64,000 nt of DNA from Parafrankia sp041008525. GTDB taxonomy: Bacteria; Actinomycetota; Actinomycetes; Frankiales; Frankiaceae. Shown here piece by piece: positions 25,891-34,840 of the stretch. The DNA is taken from assembly GCF_041008525.1 (NCBI RefSeq), contig NZ_JBFLUG010000004.1:1-64000 (forward strand). The letters are read 5' to 3'. The notes beneath the pieces were generated by a model, which was not told where the DNA came from, did no database searches, and saw nothing but the letters and a program-made list of their open reading frames with translations. Position 1 is the stretch's first letter; the number at the start of each line of letters is the position of its first letter. The translations under genes were made by a program, and so were the position numbers.

Positions 25891-26802
25891 ATGGTGCGTA
25901 TGGGCGGTAGACACATGTCCGTGACTGTGCATCCCGATGACCGGCCGGCTCGCCCGGGAGAGGGGGCCAGGCCTCCGAGCGGGCCGCGGCCGAGCCCGCC
26001 GCCCCGACCAGCCCGGCCCGGCGAGCGGGCTGAGGGTGGCGAGCGGGCTGAGGGTGCCCCGCCGGAGGGTCTCCTGTTCCGGCTGGTCCGGGGGCCGGTG
26101 TTGCTGGTCGCGCTCGTGGTGGTCGTGCCCCTGCGGTTGCTCTGGGAACTGGTCGTGATGACCGTGCGGGCGCTCCGGATGCTGCTGTGGAACTGGCTGG
26201 CCCGGCCGCTCCTGCTCGGGCTGAAGCGCCTGGTGTGGGACTGGTTCCTGGCGCCTCTGTGGCGCCTGCTGTGGCGGTGGGTGTTGTGGCCCCTGCTGAC
26301 TGCCGCCCGGGTCCTGCTCCACCTCCTGGTCGTGGTGCCCGTGCGGTTCCTGGTCACCTACCTGCTGGTCGTGCCAGCGCGATGGTTGTGGCAGCAGGTG
26401 CTGAGGCCGGTACTGCGGGCACTGCTGGCCGCCGCCCGGTTCGTCCTGCGGCTGGCGGGGCAGGTGCTGTGGGTGCTGGTGGTGTGCCCGCTCCGCTGGG
26501 TCTGGCGGGTGGTGGCGGTGCCGGTGGGCCGCGCCGTTGCCGTGGCGGTCCGGTTCGCTCTGCGGGTCGCGGCCGCGATCTGCCGGGGCGTGGGCATCGT
26601 GCTGCGGATCGTGCTGGTCCGGCCGGTTGTCGTGGTGTGGCGGGCGGTGGTCGTGCCCGTGGCCCGGGCTGTCGCTGTGGTCTGGGACGTGGTCGTTGTC
26701 GCCCCGGCCCGCTGGGTGCGCCGCACGTTCTGGCTGCCGGTCGCGCGGGCGACCCGCGAGGTGACCAGGGCGCTGTTCGGTCGACCAGCCCGGCGTCAGT
26801 GA
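25891..26802 (+). CDS. Hydrophobic protein of 28-residue Pro/Arg/Trp repeats
   Basis: A 303-residue protein. Residues ~9-55 are Pro/Arg/Gly-rich. From ~60 to the end it is almost entirely Val, Leu, Ala, Trp, Arg and Pro in imperfect units near 28 residues, each with a P-L/V/A-R turn; units beginning LARPLLLG and VLWPLLTA are exactly 28 long. Charged Arg every few residues makes the segments amphipathic rather than plain membrane helices. AGGAG lies 8 nt before the ATG at 25891. I do not recognise the family; membrane association is inferred. Confidence 0.7.
   Translation: MVRMGGRHMSVTVHPDDRPARPGEGARPPSGPRPSPPPRPARPGERAEGGERAEGAPPEGLLFRLVRGPVLLVALVVVVPLRLLWELVVMTVRALRMLLWNWLARPLLLGLKRLVWDWFLAPLWRLLWRWVLWPLLTAARVLLHLLVVVPVRFLVTYLLVVPARWLWQQVLRPVLRALLAAARFVLRLAGQVLWVLVVCPLRWVWRVVAVPVGRAVAVAVRFALRVAAAICRGVGIVLRIVLVRPVVVVWRAVVVPVARAVAVVWDVVVVAPARWVRRTFWLPVARATREVTRALFGRPARRQ
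26031..26066 (+). repeat. 18-bp tandem duplication in the hydrophobic-repeat gene
   Basis: GAGCGGGCTGAGGGTG(G/C)C occurs twice, coding ERAEGG/ERAEGA in the charged N-terminal region. Confidence 0.85.
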
Positions 26803-26883
26803 CCGGATCACGCGCCGACGGAACCGGGCGAGGTCCGGCGAACGCCTGATCCGCGGCTGCTGCCGGCGGGCCGAGGGCGGTGT

Positions 26884-26889
26884 TAGCGT
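26884..26889 (+). promoter_or_regulatory. Candidate -10 element of the GH3 gene
   Basis: TAGCGT fits the actinobacterial TAnnnT -10 pattern and lies 28 nt before the GTG at 26918. No good -35 is seen. Confidence 0.25.
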
Positions 26890-26917
26890 CACGTTTTGTG
26901 CGGCCGCTGCCACGCGA

Positions 26918-29419
26918 GTGCCGCCGGACCCGCAGACCCCGGACCCGGGAGTGCCCAAGGTGACCCGCAGGGACGATGCCATCCGCAGGGACGATGCCAC
27001 CCGCAGCCCGGAGGCCCGGGCCGACGAACTCCTGCGCAGGATGACCGTCGAGGAGAAGGCGCAGCAGGTCACCGGCGTCATGCCCATCGCCCTGTTCGGT
27101 CGGGCCGGCCTGCTCCGCGACCAGGCGGAGCGGCTGCTGGGCACCGGCATCGGTCACATCGCCCCGCTGGGCATGCTCAGTCATCCGACTCCCGCGCGGC
27201 TGGCGGCCTCGGTGAACGAGATCCAGCGGTTTCTCGTCACGCACACCCGGCTCGGCATCCCGGCGCTGTTCCATGTGGAGGCGCTGAACGGGGTCGTCTC
27301 ACCGGGGTTCACCGGGTTCCCGACCGCGATCGGCCTGGCCGCGACCTGGAACCCGGCCGGGGTGGAGGAGATGGCGGGCGTCCTGCGCCGCCAGACGCGG
27401 GCGATCGGGCACCGCCATGTCCTGTCCCCGGTGCTGGACGTCGCCCGCGACGCCCGGTGGGGCCGGGTGCACGAGACCTACGGTGAGGACCCGTACCTCG
27501 TGTCGGCGATGGGGGTCGCCTTCGTCCGCGGCCTGCAGGGGCCGGACCCGCGCGACGGGGTGATCGCGACCGGCAAGCACTTCCTCGGCTACGGGCTGAC
27601 CGAGGGCGGGCAGAACATGGCGCGCACGACCGCCGGCCCGCGGGAGCTGTACGAGGTGTACGCCCGCCCGTTCGAGGCCGCGATCCGGCTCGCCGGCCTG
27701 GGCGGGGTGATGAACTCCTACAGCAGTGTGGACGGGGTGCCGGTGGGCGCGAGCCCGGCCGTGCTCACCACCCTGCTCCGGGACAGGCTCGGTTTCACCG
27801 GCACTGTCGTCTCCGACTACGACACCGTCCGCCACCTGCACACCCGCCTGGAGGTCGCCCGCGACGCCGAGGAGGCCGGCCGCCTCGCGCTCGCCGCGGG
27901 CATCGACGTCGAGCTGCCGACCCCCTACGGGTACGGCCCGGCCCTCGCGGCGGCGGTGCGGCGCGGCACCGTCCCCGAGGACCAGCTGGACCGGGCCGCG
28001 CGGCGGGTGCTGCGGGACAAGTTCGCGCTCGGCCTGTTCGACCAGCCCTACGTGGACGAGGACCCGGCCACCCTCGGCCGCGTCGCCGGCGAGGGGTCGG
28101 AGCTGTCGCTGGCGCTGGCCCGCCAGTCGGTCACCCTGCTCACGAACGACGGGACGCTCCCGCTGGACCGGGCGGCCCTGCGGCGGATCGCGGTCGTCGG
28201 CCCACACGCCGACGGAGTCGCTGTCGCGTTCCCGCCCTACACCTACCCGGGCGCGCTGGAGATGCTCCGTGCCCGCATCACCGGCGAGCGGGCCGCCATC
28301 CCCGGTACCGAGCACCTGACCGCCGACCTGCCCGCGGAGGCGATCGAGCTGCTCGGCGACGAGCTGATGGCCGCCTTCGCCAGCCCGATCGACGAGTACG
28401 TCCGGGAGGGCTACGGCGCCGTCTCGCTGGTCGACGCCGTCCGGCGGGCCGCCCCCGGTGTCGAGGTGAGCACCGCGCCCGGCTGCGGCGTGCTGGCCGA
28501 GGAACCGGCGGACGTCCCCGCTGCCGTCGCCGCCGCCCGTGACGCCGACCTGGTCATCCTGGCCCTGGGTGGCCGGGCCGGCTGGTTCACTCCGCGGATC
28601 ACCGAGGGCGAGGGCTGCGACACCGCGGACATCGACCTGCCCGCCCACCAGGTGGATCTCGCCCGCGCCGTCGCCGCCACCGGGACGCCGTGCGTCGGCG
28701 TCGTCCACACCGGGCGGCCGATGGCGCTGACGGCGCTGGTCGACCGCCTGCCGACCCTGCTGTGCGCCTACTACGGCGGGCCGCACGCCGCCACGGCGCT
28801 CGCCGAGGTGCTGTTCGGCGAGGTCAACCCGGCCGGGCGCCTGCCTGTCTCGATCCCGCGCCACTCCGGGCAGGTGCCGGTCCACTCCGGGCAGCCGACG
28901 GGCACCGGCTACCGGCGCACCGACCTGGACATGCACCAGGGTTACCAGGACCTGCCCTCGACCCCGCTGTTCCCGTTCGGCCACGGACTCAGCTACACGG
29001 ACTTCACCTATGGTGATCTTGCCGTCACCCCGGACCTGGTGGACGCCGGCACCGGCGCCGTCACCGTGGAGGTGACCGTGCGCAACAGCGGGGCGCGCGC
29101 CGGGGACGAGGTCGTCCAGCTCTATCTCTCCGACCAGGCCACCGGAGTCAGCCGGCCGGCGCGGGAGCTCGTCGGCTTCACCCGCCTCACCCTCGCCGCC
29201 GGCACCGCCGCCGCGGTGCGGTTCACGGTGCCGATGAGCCAGCTGGGCTACATCGGCCTGACCGGTGAGTTCGTCCTCGAGCCCGGCCCCGTCCAGGTAC
29301 ACGTCGGCAGTTCCTCCGCGGACATCCGGCTGACCGGCACCTTCGAGATCGCCGGTGACACCGTCGTCCTCGACGGCCGGCGCACCTACCTCTCGGAGGT
29401 CACCGTCGTCCAGCACTGA
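26918..29419 (+). CDS. Glycoside hydrolase family 3 beta-glucosidase / beta-xylosidase
   Basis: An 833-residue GH3 enzyme. The N-terminal TIM barrel includes GKHFLGYG and the nucleophile motif VVSDYD; the second alpha/beta domain carries the acid/base region near TEGEGCDTADIDLP, and a fibronectin-III-like domain closes the protein (VTVRNSGARAGDEVVQLYL). No signal peptide, so it is probably cytoplasmic and acts on imported oligosaccharides or glycosides. The GTG at 26918 is a weak start; a GTG at 26960 is possible, and the segment between holds a tandem duplication. No sugar transporter is adjacent. Confidence 0.92.
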   Translation: MPPDPQTPDPGVPKVTRRDDAIRRDDATRSPEARADELLRRMTVEEKAQQVTGVMPIALFGRAGLLRDQAERLLGTGIGHIAPLGMLSHPTPARLAASVNEIQRFLVTHTRLGIPALFHVEALNGVVSPGFTGFPTAIGLAATWNPAGVEEMAGVLRRQTRAIGHRHVLSPVLDVARDARWGRVHETYGEDPYLVSAMGVAFVRGLQGPDPRDGVIATGKHFLGYGLTEGGQNMARTTAGPRELYEVYARPFEAAIRLAGLGGVMNSYSSVDGVPVGASPAVLTTLLRDRLGFTGTVVSDYDTVRHLHTRLEVARDAEEAGRLALAAGIDVELPTPYGYGPALAAAVRRGTVPEDQLDRAARRVLRDKFALGLFDQPYVDEDPATLGRVAGEGSELSLALARQSVTLLTNDGTLPLDRAALRRIAVVGPHADGVAVAFPPYTYPGALEMLRARITGERAAIPGTEHLTADLPAEAIELLGDELMAAFASPIDEYVREGYGAVSLVDAVRRAAPGVEVSTAPGCGVLAEEPADVPAAVAAARDADLVILALGGRAGWFTPRITEGEGCDTADIDLPAHQVDLARAVAATGTPCVGVVHTGRPMALTALVDRLPTLLCAYYGGPHAATALAEVLFGEVNPAGRLPVSIPRHSGQVPVHSGQPTGTGYRRTDLDMHQGYQDLPSTPLFPFGHGLSYTDFTYGDLAVTPDLVDAGTGAVTVEVTVRNSGARAGDEVVQLYLSDQATGVSRPARELVGFTRLTLAAGTAAAVRFTVPMSQLGYIGLTGEFVLEPGPVQVHVGSSSADIRLTGTFEIAGDTVVLDGRRTYLSEVTVVQH
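26963..27005 (+). repeat. 18-bp tandem repeat at the GH3 N-terminus
   Basis: About 2.4 copies of an 18-bp unit encode TRRDDA/IRRDDA/TR near the GH3 start, outside the conserved barrel. Confidence 0.85.
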
Positions 29420-29524
29420 GCGTCGGGCGCGCAGCGCTGTGTCCGTGCGTTTCCGGTGCGGCGCTGCGGGCGATCGATACGCTGCTGTCGCGTCAGATCG
29501 ACGACGGCACGGGGGCGGGGGATC

Positions 29525-30310
29525 ATGGACGCGGGGATCGTCGCTGCCCTGATCTCCTCCGTGCTGAGTGCCGTCGTCGCGGTCGCCGCGACGGTGTGGA
29601 CACACCGGCAGGGCGTCGAGATGGAACGCCTTCGCCACGACCTCGAACGGTCCGAGCGGGACAACGAGAAGCGGTCCGCCGCGAAGACCGAGCTCGACCG
29701 CTACCGGGAACCGCTGCTCGTCGCCGCGTTCGATCTCGGTTCCCGCATCCACGCCATCCGCAAGAAGGAGTTCCTCGCCTATCTGACGTCCACGGAGCGC
29801 CGGAGCCGGCTCGCCCTGCTGGGCACGCTGTTCTGCGTCGCCCGCTACTTCGGGACACTGGAGATCGTGTACTCGCGCCTGGCGTTGCTGCGCTTCGAGA
29901 GCGCAGACGACACCCGGGTCGTCGCCGCACTGCTCGCGGACATCGGCGGGGCGTTCAGCAGCGACCAGTACGACCGGATCGACACCTACCACTCCTCTCG
30001 CTTCATGCTGTGGCGGGAGGAACAACGGGCCATCGGCGAACTCATACGCGGCGGGCCCGGCAGCACCGCGACCGAGTGCCTGGGGTTCGCCTACTTCCAC
30101 GACACCTACGACAAGGTCTTCGCCGAGTGGTTCGACGCGTTCGCCGCGGCGCTGGAGTCACCCACCGCCGCGGCCAGCGCCCGGCTCGCCCGGCTGCAGA
30201 CGCTGCTCGCGCTGCTCGTCGGCCTCCTCGACGAGGAGGGCGCGTTCACCCTCACCGTCGGGGGCGAGCGCCTCGCCCCCGACTGGGTCACCCCGGCAGG
30301 CCTGGCCTGA
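29525..30310 (+). CDS. Membrane-anchored protein of unknown function with coiled coil
   Basis: A 261-residue protein with an N-terminal membrane helix (~3-23), a short charged coiled coil (~27-55; RLRHDLERSERDNEKRS) and a mostly helical soluble domain rich in Trp, Phe and Tyr (FAYFHDTYDKVFAEWFDAF). With this topology the soluble part is likely cytoplasmic. Similar short anchored proteins are common in actinobacteria without assigned function. The ATG at 29525 follows GGGGGA. Confidence 0.75.
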   Translation: MDAGIVAALISSVLSAVVAVAATVWTHRQGVEMERLRHDLERSERDNEKRSAAKTELDRYREPLLVAAFDLGSRIHAIRKKEFLAYLTSTERRSRLALLGTLFCVARYFGTLEIVYSRLALLRFESADDTRVVAALLADIGGAFSSDQYDRIDTYHSSRFMLWREEQRAIGELIRGGPGSTATECLGFAYFHDTYDKVFAEWFDAFAAALESPTAAASARLARLQTLLALLVGLLDEEGAFTLTVGGERLAPDWVTPAGLA

Positions 30311-30373
30311 CCCGTCCGAGCGGTCGGGGCGCCTGCCGCCCGGGCAGCTGACGGACGAGCGGATGTCCGCCCG

Positions 30374-30997
30374 TCAGGGCTCGCGGCGGGTCGGCCGGCG
30401 CCTCCTGATCACGAAGGTGGCGGCGATGATCGCGAAGGCGGCGATGCCCGCGCCGATCACCGCGATGATCCAGCCGTGCCCGCCGCCGCTGTCGTCCGGC
30501 GCGGGGCGGATCACCTCTGGGGCGGTGCTCGTCGCGGACGTGACAGCAGCCGTCGGTGCCGACGTCGGTGCCGACGTCGATGTCTGCGTGGGCGTGGGGG
30601 TGGGCGGCGGTGCGGGGGCGGCCACGGTGAAGGAGAACTCGCCGTTCATCGCATGGCCGTCCCCGGCGATCACCCGCCAGACGACCTGGTAGCCGCCGCC
30701 CGCGAGCCCGGTGACGGGCACCGTCAGCGTGGTGTCGGCAGCAGACGGTGCGCCGACCGTGACGGGCGCGCCCGCACCGCCCGTCACGGTGACGGTGGAG
30801 CCGTCGGCGCGGACGAGCCCGCTGAAGGTGAGCGAGAGCTGCCCGGGCACCGTGTCCAGCGTCGCGCCGGCAGCCGGATCGGAGGCGGTGAGCGCCGTAT
30901 GGGCCCAGGCGGGCGAACCCAGGGCGGTGACCGTCAGTGCGGCCAGCGCGACGACCAGTGTCGCTGCGGACCGGATCGCGCGTGATCGTCTGTGCAC
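30374..30997 (-). CDS. CopC-domain copper-binding / YcnJ-like exported protein
   Basis: A 207-residue exported protein. A signal peptide (ATLVVALAALTVTALGSPAWA) ends before HTALTASDPAAGATL, so the mature N-terminus would be the copper-binding His of CopC. A second His lies in GDGHAMNGEF. A Thr/Pro linker and a C-terminal membrane helix (~178-200) with an RRRR stop-transfer follow. Likely a surface copper chaperone or scavenger. The GTG at 30997 is the chosen start. No CopD or copper ATPase is adjacent. Confidence 0.88.
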   Translation of the reverse strand: MHRRSRAIRSAATLVVALAALTVTALGSPAWAHTALTASDPAAGATLDTVPGQLSLTFSGLVRADGSTVTVTGGAGAPVTVGAPSAADTTLTVPVTGLAGGGYQVVWRVIAGDGHAMNGEFSFTVAAPAPPPTPTPTQTSTSAPTSAPTAAVTSATSTAPEVIRPAPDDSGGGHGWIIAVIGAGIAAFAIIAATFVIRRRRPTRREP

Positions 30998-31407
30998 GGC
31001 TCGGATGTTACGGCGCGCACCGCTCCGCCGACCGCAGAGCCGGCCTCCCGCCCCGCGCGGGTCTGCCCACACGTCCGCCTGCATCGGCGTGGTCGGCTGC
31101 ATCAGCGTGGCGGCCGGCCGGGGGCAGAAGAATCCGGTGCGCCGCCGCGGCCAATTCCGTCATCTCGCGTGGAACGGAGCGGTATTACTTCCTGGATGCT
31201 GCCTTGACGCGCGGCCGGCGACACACCTAATCTGTGTTATCCGAATGTCATCATATCGTCAACGGGAGTTGCCGTGGGCAGGCTGATCTGTATGGTGAGC
31301 GGGGCGATCTGTTTATCGGGCGGCCGGGGCGCGGGAATCCGCGCGAGTATGCGTCCCGGTTTTGTCGATGATCGGGCTGTGTTCTCCGTGTGGGCCGGGG
31401 TCGCCCG
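30998..31407. other. Divergent intergenic region, CopC-like gene / TIM-barrel gene
   Basis: 410 bp. It holds an imperfect direct repeat (GCATCGGCGTGG / GCATCAGCGTGG near 31082-31111) and a promoter candidate for the plus strand at 31204-31233; otherwise I see no coding signal. Confidence 0.45.
31204..31233 (+). promoter_or_regulatory. Candidate promoter, TTGACG-N18-TAATCT
   Basis: TTGACG (31204-31209) and TAATCT (31228-31233), 18-bp spacing, close to the housekeeping consensus. It would give a leader of ~165 nt to the TIM-barrel gene. Confidence 0.45.
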
Positions 31408-32277
31408 GTGACTGCGCCGGCGCCCGGTGCCGCGTCGGTCGCGGTGACCGCCCCGACGCTTTTTCCGCTCGGCGGTCCCTTCGGGGCGGCTGAGGCGCGT
31501 GCCCTGGTCGACGCGGTGGCCGGTGCCGGTTTCGGTGCCGTGCAGCTGACCGGCGCCCATGTCGACGGCGCCGCCGCGGATGGGATGGCCCGCGAGGAGT
31601 TCCTCGACCTGCACCGGGCCCGCGGGCTGGAGGTCGTGACCGTCGAGGTGCTGATGGGCTGGGCGACGGCCGACCAGGAGGCGATCGCCGCCGAGGCCGT
31701 GCCGCTCCTCGACCTGGCCCGGCACGCCGGCTGCGACAAGGTCGTGGCGATCACGATCGACAGGTCGGGGGCGTCGGCGGCCGAGGTGGCGCAGCGGCTC
31801 GGGTACCTGTGCGATCTCGCGGCCGAGCGCGGCCTGCAGATCAGCTACGAGTTCATACCCTGGTCGGTGGTGCCGACCCTGGCGGATGCGCTGCGCCTGC
31901 TCGACGCGGTCGACCGGCCCAATCTCGGGCTGGTGCTGGACACCTGGCACCTGTTCCGCCAGCCGGGCGGCCTGGATGAGGCGGTGCTGCGGGCGGTGCC
32001 CGCCGACCGGGTGCACGTGGTGCAGCTGTGCGACGCTCCCGCCCGGCCCGCCGACGACCCGGTGGTGGAGACGACGACCGGCCGGCTGCTGCCCGGGGAG
32101 GGCGACATCGACATCCCGGCCGTGCTCGATGTGCTCGCCACCGCCGGTGCCACGCCGGTTCTCGCGGCCGAGGTGTATTCCGCTCCGCTCGCGGAACTCG
32201 GGCCGGCGGAAATGGCACGGCGAGTTTACGCGGCGACCGGCAAGGTCCTCGGAACTCGTTTTTCCGCGCGGGCGTGA
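31408..32277 (+). CDS. Sugar phosphate isomerase/epimerase-like TIM barrel (AP-endonuclease-2 fold)
   Basis: A 289-residue xylose-isomerase-like TIM barrel. Metal ligands are suggested by ISYEFIPW, LVLDTWHL, VQLCD and AAEVYS. Members isomerise or dehydrate keto-sugars and cyclitols or hydroxypyruvate. GTG 31408 or GTG 31390 is the start; neither has a strong ribosome binding site. It faces the seven-gene catabolic cluster tail to tail and may belong to the same metabolism, but this is only positional. Confidence 0.82.
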   Translation: MTAPAPGAASVAVTAPTLFPLGGPFGAAEARALVDAVAGAGFGAVQLTGAHVDGAAADGMAREEFLDLHRARGLEVVTVEVLMGWATADQEAIAAEAVPLLDLARHAGCDKVVAITIDRSGASAAEVAQRLGYLCDLAAERGLQISYEFIPWSVVPTLADALRLLDAVDRPNLGLVLDTWHLFRQPGGLDEAVLRAVPADRVHVVQLCDAPARPADDPVVETTTGRLLPGEGDIDIPAVLDVLATAGATPVLAAEVYSAPLAELGPAEMARRVYAATGKVLGTRFSARA

Positions 32278-32363
32278 GTAGATAGGAGGGCGCCGTTCGC
32301 CCGGCTGGCGGAAGGTGCACACCTGCCAGCCGGGAAACGACGTCACCGGTGCTCGCGCGGTCC

Positions 32364-32407
32364 GCGGAAAAGCCGGTCGGCGGAAAAGCCGGTCCGCGGA
32401 AAAGCCC
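32364..32407. repeat. 16-bp intergenic tandem repeat, ~2.75 copies
   Basis: Units starting at 32364, 32380 and 32396 share GCGGAAAAGCC. It lies in the spacer between convergent genes and has no visible coding role. Confidence 0.85.
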
Positions 32408-32537
32408 ATCGCCGCGGGCGGCCGTGTATTCCGAGAGAAATCGGTACCGCGGCGGTTATCCGCCGTCGCCCACGGTCAACACCATCGTCACGAACGGCCG
32501 CCATCGCCCGCGGTGCGTCAGCCGCGGTGCGTCAGCT

Positions 32538-33575
32538 CTACCGGGTCGTGGTGACCCCGCCGAAACCGCTCATGATCTCCTTCCAGGTCGTGTCGACCAT
32601 GCCGCGCGCCGATCCTCCGCGGGTGCGGTGGTCGAGCGGGTCGCGTCCGGTCGCCTCCCGGGCCAGCTCCGACACCCGGGTGTACCGCTCGGCGTCCACC
32701 CCGGTGCTGACGCCGATCGCGTCGGTGAACGCGAGGATGTCCTCGGTCGGCAGGTTCCCGAGGACGTCCGGCTCGCCGGGGAACCACAGGTCGCCGCCGA
32801 TGCCGCAGAACGCCGACTCCAACCAGTCGACACCGGTCTGCAGCGCGGCGAGGGCGTTCGCGAGCGCGAACCCGTTGCGGGCATGCAGGTGCAGCCCGAG
32901 CTCCAGGCCGGGGAAACGCTGCCGGGCCGCGGCCAGCGCCTCGGCGACCTGCACCGGGTTGGACATGCCGACGGTGTCACCGAAGTAGACCCCGGTCGCG
33001 CCGGCGTCGACGGCACGCCCGATGATCTCCATCCGCGCGGTGGGGTCGGTCGGCCCCACACACGGCGCGAAGAACGCCATCGCGATCCCGACGACGAGCG
33101 TGGCACCCTCGCGCCGGGCGGCCGCCCCGATCGCGGGCAGCTCGGCGAGGACCTCCTCGACGCCGCGGCCCTGGTTGAGCCGGCTGACATCCTCGTCGCA
33201 GCAGGTCAGCGCGACCAGGTGGTCGAGACCGCAGCCGGCGGCGCGCAGCGCCCCCTTCAGGTTCGGGACGAGCGCCCGGTAGCGGACGCCGTCGACCCGG
33301 GGCACCGCGGCCAGGACGGCTTCGGCGTCCGCGAGCTGCGGGAGGACCTTCGGGTGCGCGAACGAGGCGACCTCGATCTCGCGCACCCCGGCCTCGATCA
33401 GCCGGTGGACGAGATCGACCTTCACCTCGGTCGGGATGGTCTGCTCCACCGACTGCAGGCCGTCCCGCAGTCCGACCTCGACCAGCGTCACGCTGTCCTG
33501 CAGGGTGAGCGCGGCCGCCGGCGCCGGCCCGCCCTCCGCCGGTGTGTCCGGCGCGTCCGGTGTGCCCGGCGTCAT
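32538..33575 (-). CDS. Hydroxymethylglutaryl-CoA lyase-like enzyme with altered G-loop
   Basis: A 345-residue HMGL-family TIM barrel that should cleave a 3-hydroxy-acyl-CoA by retro-aldol reaction. The catalytic Arg-Asp (R37, D38 in VGLRDGLQ) and the metal-binding HxH (H229, H231) are present. The glycine-rich G-loop, which in true HMG-CoA lyase reads GGCP with a catalytic Cys, here reads GIGGDLWFPG with D262 in place of Cys and a longer loop. So substrate or mechanism probably differs from HMG-CoA. Last gene of the minus-strand cluster; its ATG overlaps the CoA-transferase stop. Confidence 0.9.
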   Translation of the reverse strand: MTPGTPDAPDTPAEGGPAPAAALTLQDSVTLVEVGLRDGLQSVEQTIPTEVKVDLVHRLIEAGVREIEVASFAHPKVLPQLADAEAVLAAVPRVDGVRYRALVPNLKGALRAAGCGLDHLVALTCCDEDVSRLNQGRGVEEVLAELPAIGAAARREGATLVVGIAMAFFAPCVGPTDPTARMEIIGRAVDAGATGVYFGDTVGMSNPVQVAEALAAARQRFPGLELGLHLHARNGFALANALAALQTGVDWLESAFCGIGGDLWFPGEPDVLGNLPTEDILAFTDAIGVSTGVDAERYTRVSELAREATGRDPLDHRTRGGSARGMVDTTWKEIMSGFGGVTTTR

Positions 33576-34813
33576 CGGACGACACCCCGCTCACGCAGGT
33601 CGGCGATGTCGGCGTCGCTGAAGCCGAGCTCGTCCAGCAGGTCGTTGGTGGCGTCGCCGAGTGGCGGGCCGGCCCAGCGCACCCGCGCCGGGGTGCGGCC
33701 GAACCGCGGGACGACGGTCTGCATCGGCAGCTCCGAGCCCTTGACGTCCACCGCGACGATGGACTGCCGGGCGGCGAAGTGCGGGTCGTCGAGCATCTCG
33801 GGGGCGCGGTAGACCATCCCGCAGGGGACGGCGTGCTCCTCGCAGCTGCGCTCCACCTCGTGGTGGGTCAGCGTGCTGGTCCAGGCGGCGATGCGCTGAT
33901 CGAGCTCCTCCTGCCGGTCGCCGCGGGCACCGTGGGTGGCGTAGCGGGGATCGTCCGCCAGCTGCGGGGCGCCCATGGCGGCGGCGAGCCGGCGGAAGAC
34001 GGTGTCCTGGTTCGCGGCGATCAGCACCTCGGCGCCGTCCGAGGTCGGGTAGACGTTGGACGGCGCGACGCCGGGAAGAACCGATCCGGTGCGCTCCCGG
34101 ACGTGCCCGAAGGCGGCGAAGTCGGCGACCAGTGACTCGCTCATCGCGAGGACGGCCTCGTACAGCGCGCAGTCGACGACCTGCCCGCGCCCGCTGACGC
34201 CACGCTCGACGAGCGCGGAGACCGCGCCGAGCGCGCCGAGGGTGCCGGCCAGGCTGTCACCGATCGACAGGCCGGCGCGGCTCGGCGGGCGGTCCGCCTC
34301 GCCGATGAGGGCCCGCAGCCCGCCCATCGCCTCGCCGATGGAGCCGTAGCCGGCCCGGGCGGCGTACGGGCCGGTCTGGCCGAAGCCGGTGACCCGCACC
34401 ATGATCAGGCCGGGGTTGATGGCGGAGAGCTCCGGGTAGCCCAGGCCCCACCGTTCCATCGTGCCGGGGCGGAAGTTCTCCACCAGGATGTCGGCGGTGG
34501 CCGCGAGCCGGCGGACCAGCGCCTGGCCCTCGGCGCTGCGCAGGTCGCAGCCGAGCGAGCGCTTGTTCCGGGCCAGCACCGACCAGTGGACGGGGTCCCT
34601 CGTCCCGTCGGTGTGCCCCCAGCGCCGCATCGGGTCGCCGGCCGACGGATCCTCGATCTTGATGACCTCGGCGCCGTAGTCGCCGAGGAGCTGGCCGCAG
34701 AACGGGCCGGCGATGAGCTGGCCGAGTTCCAGCACCCGAATGCCGGCGAGTGGGCCCTCACCGGGCCGGCGGCGTGCGGCCGGCGCGCTCGTCGTCCCGG
34801 GTTCGTCCACCAT
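33572..34813 (-). CDS. Class III CoA-transferase (CaiB/BaiF family)
   Basis: A 413-residue formyl-CoA-transferase-type enzyme that moves CoA from a donor acyl-CoA to a carboxylic acid. Typical motifs: GIRVLELGQLIAGPF, GAEVIKIE, LVENFRPGTMERWGLGY, and IGDSLAG carrying the likely catalytic Asp. GAGGAG precedes the ATG. It overlaps the HMGL-like gene by 4 nt; together they imply activation of a hydroxy-dicarboxylic acid and its cleavage. Confidence 0.92.
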   Translation of the reverse strand: MVDEPGTTSAPAARRRPGEGPLAGIRVLELGQLIAGPFCGQLLGDYGAEVIKIEDPSAGDPMRRWGHTDGTRDPVHWSVLARNKRSLGCDLRSAEGQALVRRLAATADILVENFRPGTMERWGLGYPELSAINPGLIMVRVTGFGQTGPYAARAGYGSIGEAMGGLRALIGEADRPPSRAGLSIGDSLAGTLGALGAVSALVERGVSGRGQVVDCALYEAVLAMSESLVADFAAFGHVRERTGSVLPGVAPSNVYPTSDGAEVLIAANQDTVFRRLAAAMGAPQLADDPRYATHGARGDRQEELDQRIAAWTSTLTHHEVERSCEEHAVPCGMVYRAPEMLDDPHFAARQSIVAVDVKGSELPMQTVVPRFGRTPARVRWAGPPLGDATNDLLDELGFSDADIADLRERGVVR

Positions 34814-34840
34814 CTCCGGTCTCCTCGATCCTCGGTGTGC

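Noticed and set aside
24945..25910. A 321-codon frame through the Pro/Ala-rich gene region
   Set aside because: It has no ribosome binding site, no motif and conflicts with the GNAT remnant frame and the small membrane protein.
27299..30100. A 933-codon open frame on the minus strand opposite the GH3 gene
   Set aside because: It is antisense to a clear GH3 enzyme and to the next gene, low in complexity and without any motif; a GC-bias shadow.
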